Shown here in pieces: positions 17,183 through 25,934 of a stretch of 64,000 nt of DNA. The notes beneath the pieces were generated by a model, which was not told the origin of the DNA, made no database searches, and saw nothing but the letters and a program-made list of their open reading frames with translations. This DNA is from an uncultured Clostridia bacterium (GTDB taxonomy: Bacteria; Bacillota; Clostridia; Christensenellales; Aristaeellaceae): positions 34,989 to 98,988 of the forward strand of contig CAMVAJ010000004.1 in the NCBI GenBank assembly GCA_947165425.1. Reading direction: 5' to 3'. Each line of letters opens with the position of its first letter. The stretch's first letter is position 1. The position numbers and the translations under genes were made by a program.

Positions 17183-17926
17183 ATGGCATCCGAATCCAAA
17201 AATCTCGAGTCCCAGCGCCGGGTGGAAAACGGCGTGGAATATTTTGACCGCGGCGTCATCACCGGCGCGTCCGGGAAGCGCTACGGCCGCTACGCGATCC
17301 ACACCCACTTCATCGAGGTGGGCGAGGACCAGGCGGAGCTCGTGCGGCGCTACGTGCTGCCCCTCTACCAGCCGGGGGACGTGCTCTCCTTCGGGGCGAA
17401 GGTGATGGCCATGTGCACCAAGAACGTGGTCACCAAAGACAGCGTCAAGCCCGGCTTCTGGGCGAAGGCCCTCTCCAAGCGCGCCTCCGAGACCGTCGCG
17501 GGCGTCGGCGTCCACGAGCCCTACAAGATGCAGCTGGCCATCAACATGGTGGGCCTGCCGAAGATCCTGTGGGCCTCCGCGGCCTCCGCGGTCACCAAGC
17601 TCTTCGGCAAAAAGGGCGTCTTCTGGGAGATTGTCGGCCCGGAGGTCGCCGGCATCGACGGCTTCTACTACCGCTCCTCCTTCGACCGCTACAAGGAGCT
17701 CGCCCTGCTCAACAACACCAACCCGGTGGAGCTGTGCGACGCCCTGGAGGCGGCCACCGGCGTCCCCACCGTGCTGATGGACGCCAACGACATCGACCAG
17801 AACCAGCTCGGCAAGGGGACGAACTTCCCCCTCACCGACGCCGAGATCCAGGAGGCCATGAAGGACAACCCCTCCGGCCAGGGCGGCGAGCTGACGCCCT
17901 TCATCCTGATCCGCCCCCTGGGCTGA
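17183..17926 (+). CDS. CofE-like (F420-0:gamma-glutamyl ligase family) protein
   Basis: 247 residues. The ATG at 17183 follows CAGGAGGA, whereas the longer frame would begin upstream of the promoter. The protein resembles the CofE fold: a GDVLSFGAKVMAMC segment near residue 60 matches the family's conserved N-terminal strand, and there is a VLMDANDID acidic segment near the C-terminus. CofE adds glutamates to coenzyme F420. The rest of the F420 pathway is not in the window, and most Clostridia lack it, so the true substrate is probably another acid or amine. It is co-transcribed with ybaK, 14 bp downstream. Confidence 0.7.
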   Translation: MASESKNLESQRRVENGVEYFDRGVITGASGKRYGRYAIHTHFIEVGEDQAELVRRYVLPLYQPGDVLSFGAKVMAMCTKNVVTKDSVKPGFWAKALSKRASETVAGVGVHEPYKMQLAINMVGLPKILWASAASAVTKLFGKKGVFWEIVGPEVAGIDGFYYRSSFDRYKELALLNNTNPVELCDALEAATGVPTVLMDANDIDQNQLGKGTNFPLTDAEIQEAMKDNPSGQGGELTPFILIRPLG

Positions 17927-17940
17927 GAGGAGGCCGCGGC

Positions 17941-18420
17941 ATGGCCAAAGCGATCAAAACCAACGTGCTGCGCCACCTGGACGCGGCGCACATCGCCTAC
18001 GAAACCCGGGAGTACCCGGTGACGGACGACAACTTCGACGGGAAGCTGGTCGCGGCCAAGACCGGCCTCGACCCGGCGATGATCTACAAGACCCTCGTGC
18101 TCACCGACGACCGGGGCGGGCATCTGGTCTGCGTGATTCCCGTGGAGAAGGAGCTGGACCTGAAGAAGGTCGCCCGCGCCGCGGGGCACAAGAGCGCCGC
18201 GATGCTCCCGCAGAAGGATCTGCTCCCGCTGACCGGCTATCTGCGCGGCGGCTGCAGCCCCATCGGCATGAAAAAGCCCTTCCCCACCTACCTCGACGAG
18301 GCGGCGGCCCGGCTGGAGAAAATCAGCGTCTCCGCCGGGGTGCGGGGCTGCCAGGTGATCCTGCAGCCCCTCGACCTGATCCGCGAGACCGGCGCGGAGC
18401 TGGCGGACCTGTGCCGGTAA
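17941..18420 (+). CDS. ybaK: Cys-tRNA(Pro)/Cys-tRNA(Cys) deacylase YbaK
   Basis: 159 residues, the usual size. The YbaK core is visible: MIYKTLVL with the conserved lysine at residue 50, VCVIPVEKELDLKKVA, and the GGCSPIGMKK motif. YbaK hydrolyses mischarged Cys-tRNA(Pro) in trans after prolyl-tRNA synthetase errors. The start is fixed by GAGGAGG. A terminator follows directly. Confidence 0.94.
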   Translation: MAKAIKTNVLRHLDAAHIAYETREYPVTDDNFDGKLVAAKTGLDPAMIYKTLVLTDDRGGHLVCVIPVEKELDLKKVARAAGHKSAAMLPQKDLLPLTGYLRGGCSPIGMKKPFPTYLDEAAARLEKISVSAGVRGCQVILQPLDLIRETGAELADLCR

Positions 18421-18432
18421 AACGGACGCAGC

Positions 18433-18468
18433 AAAAAAGGCCCCCCATCCGGGGCGGCCTTCTCTTTT
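18433..18468. terminator. Terminator between the convergent ybaK and DUF1858 genes
   Basis: An AAGGCC / GGCCTT stem with an inner CCCC / GGGG, flanked by an A-run on the left and CTCTTTT on the right. It can serve ybaK and probably also the gene arriving from the other side. Confidence 0.7.
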
Positions 18469-18475
18469 CTGTCGC

Positions 18476-18694
18476 TCAGGCCTGAGCGGGCTGCTTTTTG
18501 AAATCCAGATAGGCGTTGATATCCGCCAGCACCTGCTCCACGTCCAGCCCGTGCACCATGCATGCCATCTCCAGCGACTCTCCGATGGAGGAGGGGCAGC
18601 CCACACAGTGCATTCCGCTCTGCATCAGCACGCCGGCGATCCCCATGTCGTAGCGGAGCATTTCACCCATGGTGGTGTCCTTGGTGATCTCCAT
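18476..18694 (-). CDS. DUF1858 redox-disulfide domain protein
   Basis: 72 residues from the second of two close ATGs. That start is preferred because GGAGG then sits 8 bases upstream; for the first ATG (18700) it would be only 2 bases away. The sequence MEITKDTTMGEMLRYDMGIA and the motif GMHCVGCPSS (CxxC) are diagnostic of the DUF1858, hybrid-cluster-protein-associated disulfide domain. Such proteins are small cytoplasmic putative redox or metal-binding proteins of anaerobes. It is a stand-alone gene with its own consensus promoter. Confidence 0.88.
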   Translation of the reverse strand: MEITKDTTMGEMLRYDMGIAGVLMQSGMHCVGCPSSIGESLEMACMVHGLDVEQVLADINAYLDFKKQPAQA

Positions 18695-18732
18695 TGGCAT
18701 TACCTCCTTGCGCGCCTGTCCGGCGCGGGGAC

Positions 18733-18761
18733 ATTATACAACGGGACCGCACGGATTGCAA
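18733..18761 (-). promoter_or_regulatory. Promoter for the DUF1858 gene
   Basis: On the minus strand TTGCAA (18761-18756), 17 bp spacer, TATAAT (18738-18733), about 40 bp before the start codon. Confidence 0.8.
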
Positions 18762-18805
18762 GAATCAAATTGGGCGCGAGACCGCGCGCCCGCGGGAGGA
18801 AGAAC

Positions 18806-19252
18806 GTGAAGCGATATGCCTGGATCGCCGCCCTGGTGTTCGCCCTGGACCGGGTGTCGAAGCTCGCGGCGGAGCGCATGGCCGGCCCTGTGGAGCTCTG
18901 GCCCGGGGTGCTCCGTCTGCGCTGCGTCCGCAACACCGGCATGGCCTTCTCCCTGCTCAGCGGGCGGAGCGCCCTGCTCGGGGTGCTCTCCGCCGCGCTG
19001 ATCGCGGGCGGGCTGCTGCTGCTGCGCCGCTATTGGCTGGGGCCCCTCTCCCGGGCGGGGGCCATGCTGGCCCTGGGCGGCGCGCTGGGCAACCTGGCGG
19101 ACCGCCTGCTGCTGGGCTATGTCACCGACATGGTGGAGATCACCCTCTTCCGCTTCGCGGTGTTCAACCTCGCCGACGCGGCCCTCACCGTGGGGATGAT
19201 TCTCCTGGGCATCTCGATTCTCTTCCGACCGCAGGAGTGGGAGCGCATATGA
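18806..19252 (+). CDS. lspA: Lipoprotein signal peptidase LspA
   Basis: 148 residues starting at GTG 18806 behind GGGAGGA; a longer in-frame extension exists but crosses the divergent gene. Four membrane segments are visible. The catalytic aspartates are in the family motifs: D108 in GYVTDM and D124 in FNLADA, with NTGMAF and GNLADR also conserved. LspA is a membrane aspartyl protease that cleaves the signal peptide of diacylated prolipoproteins. Its stop overlaps the ATG of the pseudouridine synthase by 4 bases, the usual lspA-rluD coupling. Confidence 0.95.
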   Translation: MKRYAWIAALVFALDRVSKLAAERMAGPVELWPGVLRLRCVRNTGMAFSLLSGRSALLGVLSAALIAGGLLLLRRYWLGPLSRAGAMLALGGALGNLADRLLLGYVTDMVEITLFRFAVFNLADAALTVGMILLGISILFRPQEWERI

Positions 19253-20193
19253 ACCACGAACCGATCCAGACCCCGGAGCCCGGCGCGGCGCGCCTGGTGA
19301 CCCTGACCGCCGACGGGCGGCGGCTCGATCTCCAGCTCGCGGAGGCGGCGGACATCACCCGCTCCCGGGCGGCCGCCCTGATGGCGGAGGGCTGCTGCCT
19401 GTGCGGCGGCCGGGCGGAGACCAAGGCCGGCGCGAAGCCCAAGGCCGGCACGCCGGTGCAGCTGACCATCCCCGCGCCGCGGCCCGCCCTTCCCCAGCCG
19501 GAGGATATCCCCATCGAGATCCTCTACCAGGACGAGGCCCTGGCCGTGGTCGTCAAGCCGGCGGGCATGGTGGTGCACCCGGCGGCGGGGAACGAGGACG
19601 GCACCCTCGTCAACGCCCTCCTCTACGCGCTGGACAGCCTGTCCGGCATCGGCGGCGAGACCCGCCCCGGCATCGTCCACCGGCTGGACAAGGACACCTC
19701 CGGCCTCCTGCTGGTGGCGAAAAACGACGCCGCCCAGCTCTCCCTCAGCCGCCAGCTGCAGGCCCGGGAGATGGAGAAGCACTATCTCGCCCTGGCCGAG
19801 GGCGTCCTCCGGGAGGACGCGGGCCGCATCGAGGCCCCCATCGCCCGGGACAAAAAGGACCGCAAGCGCATGGCCATCGACCCGGAAGGCCGGGAGGCCG
19901 TCACCGAGTGGCGCGTGCTCCAGCGCGGCAGCGGCTGCACGCTGCTGGACGTGCACATCCTCACCGGGCGCACCCACCAGATCCGCGTCCACCTCCGCTC
20001 CCTCTCCCACCCGGTCTGCGGCGACCCCATCTACGGCTTTTCCCGCGGGCTCGCCGTCCCCCGGCTGATGCTCCACGCCTTCTCCCTGTCCTTCACCCAC
20101 CCGGTGACGGGCGAGCGGATGACCTTCACCGCGCCCCCGCCGGAGGCTTTCCTCCGGGGGCTTCGGGCGGGCGGTGTTTTGTGGCTTCCTTAG
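19249..20193 (+). CDS. RluA/RluD-family RNA pseudouridine synthase
   Basis: 314 residues. A short N-terminal S4-like region with the RSRAAALMAEG pattern is followed by the catalytic domain. The active-site motif HRLDKDTSG carries the catalytic Asp at residue 147. GRTHQIRVHL and GDPIYG motifs are also intact. It converts uridine to pseudouridine in rRNA; the position of its gene after lspA matches rluD in many Firmicutes. Exact target positions cannot be read from sequence. It ends immediately before the AT-rich island. Confidence 0.93.
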   Translation: MNHEPIQTPEPGAARLVTLTADGRRLDLQLAEAADITRSRAAALMAEGCCLCGGRAETKAGAKPKAGTPVQLTIPAPRPALPQPEDIPIEILYQDEALAVVVKPAGMVVHPAAGNEDGTLVNALLYALDSLSGIGGETRPGIVHRLDKDTSGLLLVAKNDAAQLSLSRQLQAREMEKHYLALAEGVLREDAGRIEAPIARDKKDRKRMAIDPEGREAVTEWRVLQRGSGCTLLDVHILTGRTHQIRVHLRSLSHPVCGDPIYGFSRGLAVPRLMLHAFSLSFTHPVTGERMTFTAPPPEAFLRGLRAGGVLWLP

Positions 20194-20229
20194 TTCTCTT
20201 ATAACTGTGCTTGCGAGAGGAGGTATCAC

Positions 20230-21336
20230 ATGGATTACCAGAGAGATTCAGTTCTTGACATGTTTGGTTTATCGCTGGATCAAACAATTCTGCTTTTCTC
20301 TTCACAAAGAATGCTCATTGATTTTGACATTGAGAACACCAAAGATAAAACGGTTCAAGAAAAAAATAACTGGCGTCATTTGTGGGAATCAAGTATTCTA
20401 TCACATCTGAATTCTTTGCGTCCAGAAAAGCCCGTATACTTCCTTGAAGCAAATAAACTGGAAGAAGCTTTCGCTTCAGCTATAGCAGATACAGAGAATC
20501 TAACATGGTATTATATTATCGTCCTTGAACTCATCACATTTTCCGCATATACGCCCTTAGACAACACAGACAACAAGTCATTCAAACGTTGTAAGTATGA
20601 CGACAAGCTTTGCTATAATTACCTGCGTACTTTTATAATCAAACATAGAATAATCACCGGACCTGAAATCGACAGTTTGCGCAAAACTTATGTTTCAAGC
20701 TACAATAAATCAGCTAAAAAGGGTGAAGGCATTCTTCGGGCGGCCCTTATTACGGTAGCCGTAGCCGGTGCCGTTAGCACCTTAGCCGCTGTTTTTGCGG
20801 CACCAATAGCAATATCACTCGTCGGCCCAATGTTTCCAGCATTGCATGGCGCAGCCCTTATCAATGCATGCCTTGCCATGCTCGGTGGTGGCGCACTGGC
20901 CGTAGGCGGCGGAGGTATTACCGGAGGCGTAGCTGTTATTGCCGGCGGCGGCGCTCTGCTTGGTTTGGCAAGCGGCGGAACCGCTGCAATTGGAGCTTCT
21001 ACCTTCTACCGTTCACCCGATTTCACCCACTCGCAAGCTGCAAAACTAGAAACAGTGTTAAAGGAAGTTGTTATCAACGCACAACATGACATATACACCG
21101 CTCAGAAAATAATGGAAGATTATCGAAATCAGATAGGTGAATTGAGTAAGACGATAACTATGCTAGAATTGGAGAATCAGCAGAATAAAAACGATATCGC
21201 CGCTCTAAAGAAAACGTTTGAATTGTTAAAACGTTCATACGCAAATATGAATGCCGATATACAAGACATAACATCTACGGAGTTGAGAAAAAATGGGGAG
21301 AGTAATTCGATTAGACGAAGAATCAACCGAGGTTAA
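20230..21336 (+). CDS. Glycine-zipper membrane protein with C-terminal coiled coil, unknown function
   Basis: 368 residues from ATG 20230, with GAGAGGAGG 6-8 bases upstream. Residues 1-165 look soluble and helical (Trp at 48, 52 and 93). Residues about 168-256 are hydrophobic and very rich in Gly and Ala, with runs such as GGGALAVGGGGITGG, as in glycine-zipper or pore-like transmembrane helices. Residues 265-345 are a strongly heptad-like, charged coiled coil. The C-terminus is basic (IRRRINRG). Codon use is AT-rich, unlike every neighbour except the yhcG-type gene. The stop lies 44 bases inside the next gene, so the two are coupled. I do not recognise the family. A membrane-acting effector, for example in phage defence, is a hypothesis only. 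Confidence 0.85.
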   Translation: MDYQRDSVLDMFGLSLDQTILLFSSQRMLIDFDIENTKDKTVQEKNNWRHLWESSILSHLNSLRPEKPVYFLEANKLEEAFASAIADTENLTWYYIIVLELITFSAYTPLDNTDNKSFKRCKYDDKLCYNYLRTFIIKHRIITGPEIDSLRKTYVSSYNKSAKKGEGILRAALITVAVAGAVSTLAAVFAAPIAISLVGPMFPALHGAALINACLAMLGGGALAVGGGGITGGVAVIAGGGALLGLASGGTAAIGASTFYRSPDFTHSQAAKLETVLKEVVINAQHDIYTAQKIMEDYRNQIGELSKTITMLELENQQNKNDIAALKKTFELLKRSYANMNADIQDITSTELRKNGESNSIRRRINRG

Positions 21337-22498
21337 AAATGACTTAGCGGCTCTAAAAAAGCAAAGCCAAACCGCTGAGCAAGCTATAGAGCAAACACAG
21401 CGCATGATAGCAGAACTGTATGAAGAAATGTGTCCCATGAATTCAACAGTTCATGGCACGCGCACATTTGACGCTACTCCCGAACTGGATCAACTTAACA
21501 ATTCACTTGAAGAGTTTTCTGACAAAAATCTACCTGGCATTGTAAGAATTACTTCTGTTGATGTAGTTGTTAGTGTTGTTGCCGGTATAATAGCATCTGT
21601 TATAGACATTGTATTCGTCGGAACGCCAGAAGTCGTTAAAATCTATAAAAAAGGTGAGAGATTTGACAGAAGCATACTAACAGCAATATTACGAAAGTTA
21701 GGTTCAGGCAACGATCTTTTATCATCATTTCTTACATGGCTTTCAGAAAAGTGCAAAGTGCCTTATGATATATCGGCGGTTAAGGATACCGTAACCCCAG
21801 ACAATCATAGATTGCGCAGTTTCTCTCATGATCCATTGCTCGGCCTGCTATTTGCAGTCGTAGATATCATCATGGAAACAACCACGTTGATTGATGATAA
21901 TGGGGTTATTCAAGTCATCAAAAGCACAAGAAACTATCCCATTCAAGAGAAGTATCTAGCTGTATTATACTATCTCGGTCATCTGCTCTCAGATGTTTGT
22001 ACTGCGAGAGGCATTCCGATTCCCGGTTTCTTTCTAACGCAGTTTTTCACCGGTGATGAGAACTCTATTGCCCGCAAAGCTGAACAAATGTACAAGGATG
22101 GTTACGATTTGCGGCATCTTGGATCAATGTCAACACCTCTAATTGCATCAAATCTGATTCTCAAAGGCTACATATATTTAGCAGAAGAAGACAATAAGTC
22201 TCCAATTGCTCCGTTGGCACAAAAAGAGATTGATGAGCAAAGAAACCGTGCCTATAAAACACGACTGCAGCTCATTTCTCATGCTGTTTCATGCGGTGGA
22301 AATGTAATAAAATTCTTCATTCCTCTTACAAGCGGCAATTTGACTGCACTTAACCTGCCAGAATGGTTTTCTCTTTTAACTGATATAATTGCAACCATCA
22401 AATACGAAAAACGCGATAAAACAGTTGAGCAAATTATCGCTAATCGTACTGTTATTGAAAGTAACTGGACTAAGCTCGCCCTACCAAATCTGAACTAG
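21293..22498 (+). CDS. Coiled-coil partner protein of the AT-rich island, unknown function
   Basis: 401 residues from ATG 21293, overlapping the upstream gene by 44 bases, with CGGAG about 10 bases before the start. Residues 8-45 form a charged coiled coil similar in style to the end of the upstream protein. Residues 88-110 are hydrophobic, possibly one membrane-embedded helix. The rest is helical and soluble, with distinctive motifs LRSFSHDPLLGLLFAV near 174-189 and RHLGSMSTP further on, plus conserved-looking H, D and R residues. It is AT-rich like its partner. No nucleotide-binding, nuclease or protease motif is evident. The two proteins may interact through their coiled coils. No function is assigned. 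Confidence 0.85.
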   Translation: MGRVIRLDEESTEVKNDLAALKKQSQTAEQAIEQTQRMIAELYEEMCPMNSTVHGTRTFDATPELDQLNNSLEEFSDKNLPGIVRITSVDVVVSVVAGIIASVIDIVFVGTPEVVKIYKKGERFDRSILTAILRKLGSGNDLLSSFLTWLSEKCKVPYDISAVKDTVTPDNHRLRSFSHDPLLGLLFAVVDIIMETTTLIDDNGVIQVIKSTRNYPIQEKYLAVLYYLGHLLSDVCTARGIPIPGFFLTQFFTGDENSIARKAEQMYKDGYDLRHLGSMSTPLIASNLILKGYIYLAEEDNKSPIAPLAQKEIDEQRNRAYKTRLQLISHAVSCGGNVIKFFIPLTSGNLTALNLPEWFSLLTDIIATIKYEKRDKTVEQIIANRTVIESNWTKLALPNLN

Positions 22499-22579
22499 CA
22501 AAACCTGCTTTGGCTTTTCGTTTTTCACAAGTTCACATTCCTGAGCAAGTGATACTGATGAAGGGAACGGTATCTTCCA

Positions 22580-23983
22580 ATGTCCTCTTTTAACTGGAAG
22601 CAGTTTATCCGGCAGATCGCCGTCATCGCCATCCCGGTGGCGCTGCAGAACCTGCTGACCACCACCGGCTCCATGGTGGACACGATGATGATCGGCCAGC
22701 TGGGCCAGACCCACGTCGGCGCGGTCGGGCTCTGCGCGCAGTTCTCCTCGCTGATGTTCTCCTGCTACTGGGGCTTCGTCGGCGGGGGCATGCTCTTCTT
22801 CTCCCAGTACTGGGGCGCGCAGGACCACGAGGGCATCCACCGCTCCTACGGCGTCACCTGGAGCTGCATGATGACCGTCGGCGTCATCTTCTGCCTGCTG
22901 GCCACCCTCCTCCCGGAGACGGTCATGGGCCTGTATACCGACAAGCCGGAATTCCAGGCCATCGGCTGCGACTATCTGCGGATCGTGGGCTTCGCCTACC
23001 CGCTGATGGTGCAGTCCATGGCCATGGCCAGCCTCCTGCGCTCCACCGAGCGCGTGCGGATCCCCTTCTGGGGCGCGCTGGTCAGCGTCTGCTCGAACGT
23101 GGTCCTCAACTGGCTGCTGATCTTCGGCAACGGCGGCTTCCCCGCCATGGGCGTGAAGGGCGCGGCCCTCGCCACCGTGCTGGCCAACGGCCTGAACGTC
23201 GCGGTCATCGCGATTCTCTCCAAAACACAGGGCCACCCCTACGTTCTCGCCGTCCACAAGCACTTCCACTGGACCCGCGGCTTCCTCGCGATCTATTTCC
23301 GCAAGTGCTTCCCGATCATGGTCAACGAGGTCTGCCTCGGCATCGGCAACATGCTGATCAACGTGGTGCTCGGGCGGCAGAGCGCCGAGGCCATCGCCGC
23401 CACCGCCGTCTTCCGCACCTTCGAGGGCATCATCATCGGCTTCTTCGCGGGCTTCTCCAACGCCTCCTCCGTCCTGGTGGGCAAGGAGATCGGCGCGGGG
23501 AACCTCGAGCTAGCCCAGCAGCGGGCCAAGCGGCTGGTGTACCTCTGCATGGGCTTCATCGCCCTGACCGGCGTGGGCATTCTCCTGCTCCACAGGCCCA
23601 TGCTCACCGCCATGTCCCTGACCGGGGAGAGCTTCCAGATCGCCTACGGGATGCTGCTGATCTTCTGCGCGGTCGCCATCGTCCGCATGGGCAACTGGGT
23701 ACAGAACGACACCTACCGAGCCGCCGGGGACGCGAAGTACGGCACGATCCTCGAGATCGCCTTCCTCTTCGCGATGGTGGTCCCCCTCGTGTGGCTCTCC
23801 GGCATGGTCTGGCACTGGCCCTTCCTGGCGGTCTTCGCCCTTTGCTACTGCGACGAGCCGATCCGCTTCGCGCTGATGCACCGCCACCTCTACTCCCTGC
23901 GCTGGATCCAGCCCGTCACGCCGGAGGGCCAGGCGGCCCTCCCCGCCCTGATGAAGGCGCACGGCAAGACGTCCGCCGCTTAA
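22580..23983 (+). CDS. MATE-family efflux transporter
   Basis: 467 residues with twelve hydrophobic segments in two halves. MATE features are present: the N-terminal IAIPVALQNLLTTTGSMVDTMMIGQLG and the second-half equivalent near IMVNEVCLGIGNMLINVVLG. MATE proteins export cationic drugs or metabolites in exchange for Na+ or H+ across the cytoplasmic membrane. The gene returns to the high-G+C composition of the chromosome immediately after the AT-rich island. The 81-base gap before it holds no clear promoter. Its substrate cannot be predicted. Confidence 0.92.
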   Translation: MSSFNWKQFIRQIAVIAIPVALQNLLTTTGSMVDTMMIGQLGQTHVGAVGLCAQFSSLMFSCYWGFVGGGMLFFSQYWGAQDHEGIHRSYGVTWSCMMTVGVIFCLLATLLPETVMGLYTDKPEFQAIGCDYLRIVGFAYPLMVQSMAMASLLRSTERVRIPFWGALVSVCSNVVLNWLLIFGNGGFPAMGVKGAALATVLANGLNVAVIAILSKTQGHPYVLAVHKHFHWTRGFLAIYFRKCFPIMVNEVCLGIGNMLINVVLGRQSAEAIAATAVFRTFEGIIIGFFAGFSNASSVLVGKEIGAGNLELAQQRAKRLVYLCMGFIALTGVGILLLHRPMLTAMSLTGESFQIAYGMLLIFCAVAIVRMGNWVQNDTYRAAGDAKYGTILEIAFLFAMVVPLVWLSGMVWHWPFLAVFALCYCDEPIRFALMHRHLYSLRWIQPVTPEGQAALPALMKAHGKTSAA

Positions 23984-24011
23984 ACTCCCCAAAAGACGGC
24001 GTGAATAATGG

Positions 24012-24039
24012 TTGAAATATCTCCATTTTATGCTATCAT
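24012..24039 (+). promoter_or_regulatory. Promoter for the MFS transporter gene
   Basis: TTGAAA (24012-24017), 16 bp spacer, TATCAT (24034-24039) with a TG at the extended -10 position. Confidence 0.65.
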
Positions 24040-24081
24040 AAGCAAAGAAGATCTGTCTCGATACAGAGAGGGAGGATGTAC

Positions 24082-25878
24082 ATGAGCCAAACCAAGACCA
24101 GCGTTTTTGACCGGCTTCCGAGCCTGATCAAGAGCAACAACGTGACCCTTTTCCCCGAAGGCGCGATCGGCTACCTGGTGGGCCCGACCCTGGCGCTGAT
24201 GGCCAACTCCGTCCTGGCCAACTACTTCAACAAGTACATGACGGACGTGCTGAACATCAACAGCTGGGCCAGCGAGTTCTTCAAGTGGCTGCCGGTCATC
24301 TCCGTCATCTTCGTGGTCATCGGCAACATCATCGTCGGGCGGCTCATGGACCGCAGCAAGTCCCGCGCCGGAAAGGCCCGCCCCCTGCTGCTGATCTCCG
24401 TGCCGATCAGCTTCCTGGCGCTGCTGATCCTGTTTGTCATCTCACCTCTCGCCACCGATACCATCAACAAGCAGGGGCAGGGGCTGGCCCTGGTGTGCAT
24501 CGCCATCGGCTATAACCTCTGGTTCGCCATCGCCTACCCGATGTACTACACGCCCCACGCGGCCCTGGTCAACCTCTCCACCCGCAACTCCAAGGACCGG
24601 ACCCTGCTGGCGACCCTCTCCAACGCCACGGCGCTGGCGGCCATGGGCCTGTCCACGATGATCCTGCCCTTCTTCCTCTCGATGCTCTTCGTCCCGCAGA
24701 CCACCAACCTCCCCGAGGGCGCGGTGCTGCTGGAGAGCGGCGAGTACGCCCTGAACGGCGTCGTGCTCTATGACGCCGTGGCCTCCTACAACCACTGGAA
24801 GATCTTCGTCATCGCCCTGACCGCGATCACCGTCATCGGCGCGCTGGTGGAGTTCATGTTCACCCGCGAGCGCGTGACCGAGGAGTCCATGAGCGCGGAC
24901 GCCGACGCCGCCCCGGCCAAGGCCCTGCCCATCGGCCAGCAGGCGAAGATCTGCTTCGGCGACAAGTTCTGGATCATCATGATGATCTTCTTCTTCTGCT
25001 ACCAGCTGGGCGGCATGGCGAAGAACGTGTCCCAGCTCTACTTCTGCCAGGCCATGTTCCCCAACGCCGACGGCGTCTACACCATCGCCAACGGCGGCGC
25101 CATCTCCGGCCTGCTGGCCATCATCGGCGCGATCCCGACGGCCGTCGGCATGGTGGCCGCCCCGATCCTGGCCAATAAGATCGGCAAGGGCAAGGCCATC
25201 TTCTGCGGCGCGATCCTCGCCACCGTCGGCGGCCTGCTGGGTCTGGTCGCCCCCGCCAACCTGATCATCGTCTACGTCTCCTTCATCCTGAAGGCCCTGG
25301 GCTCCACCCCCGCGATGTACCTCTCCATGGCGCTGCTGGCGGACGTGCTGGACCACCAGGAGGCCGTCAACGGCGCCCGCACCGACGGCCTGACCATGAC
25401 CATCTACGGCGCCATCATGGCCGGCATGACCGGCGTGGCCACCGGCATCCTGAACATCGTCCTCTCCAACGTCGGCTACGCGGCCGACAACATCTCCTCC
25501 CCCGCCATCCGCGGCGCGATGCCCTGGGTGTTCATCGGCGTGGAGACCTTCTGCTACCTCGTGATCTTCCTCATCTTCATCTTCATGGGCGTGGAGAAGT
25601 TCGGCAAGTATGACCACGAGGCCATCGTCGCCGACCAGAAGGCCGCCGCCCTCGCCGAGGGCCGCGTCTACGTCTCCCCCGAGGAGAAGATCCGCAAGGA
25701 GGAGGGCGAGGAGGCCTACCAGGCCGAGCTGAAGAAGCAGGCCGACGCCAAGGCCGCCGAGGAGGCCAGGCTCGCCAAGCTGAGCGCCGAGGCCCGCAAG
25801 GCCCTCGCCGACAAGGAGGCCGCCATCCGCAAGGAGCTCAACAACCTGCGCCAGGCCAAGGGCCGCAAGGCGATCTGA
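24082..25878 (+). CDS. GPH-type (MFS_2) sugar transporter with charged C-terminal tail
   Basis: 598 residues from ATG 24082. The ATG six bases earlier directly abuts GGAGG and is too close to be used. The family loop GRLMDRSKSRAGKARP between early membrane helices is typical of glycoside-pentoside-hexuronide cation symporters, and about twelve membrane helices are visible. It probably imports a glycoside together with H+ or Na+. The last 80 or so residues are an unusual Ala/Lys/Glu-rich helix, likely coiled coil, after the final membrane segment. It is a single-gene unit with its own promoter and terminator. Confidence 0.87.
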   Translation: MSQTKTSVFDRLPSLIKSNNVTLFPEGAIGYLVGPTLALMANSVLANYFNKYMTDVLNINSWASEFFKWLPVISVIFVVIGNIIVGRLMDRSKSRAGKARPLLLISVPISFLALLILFVISPLATDTINKQGQGLALVCIAIGYNLWFAIAYPMYYTPHAALVNLSTRNSKDRTLLATLSNATALAAMGLSTMILPFFLSMLFVPQTTNLPEGAVLLESGEYALNGVVLYDAVASYNHWKIFVIALTAITVIGALVEFMFTRERVTEESMSADADAAPAKALPIGQQAKICFGDKFWIIMMIFFFCYQLGGMAKNVSQLYFCQAMFPNADGVYTIANGGAISGLLAIIGAIPTAVGMVAAPILANKIGKGKAIFCGAILATVGGLLGLVAPANLIIVYVSFILKALGSTPAMYLSMALLADVLDHQEAVNGARTDGLTMTIYGAIMAGMTGVATGILNIVLSNVGYAADNISSPAIRGAMPWVFIGVETFCYLVIFLIFIFMGVEKFGKYDHEAIVADQKAAALAEGRVYVSPEEKIRKEEGEEAYQAELKKQADAKAAEEARLAKLSAEARKALADKEAAIRKELNNLRQAKGRKAI

Positions 25879-25894
25879 TCTCTGAAAACCTCAT

Positions 25895-25934
25895 CGCGCC
25901 CTCTCCCCCAGTCCGGGGGAGAGGGCGTTTTGTT
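25895..25934 (+). terminator. Intrinsic terminator of the MFS transporter gene
   Basis: A 13-bp stem CGCCCTCTCCCCC / GGGGGAGAGGGCG followed by TTTTGTTT. Confidence 0.9.

Noticed and set aside
18551..18805. Upstream extension of lspA
   Set aside because: The in-frame extension crosses the divergent DUF1858 gene and its promoter; the GTG at 18806 has a good ribosome site and gives the normal LspA length.
20868..21089. Arg-rich small frame inside the first island gene
   Set aside because: It is the +1 shadow of the glycine-rich codons of the island membrane protein and has no ribosome site.
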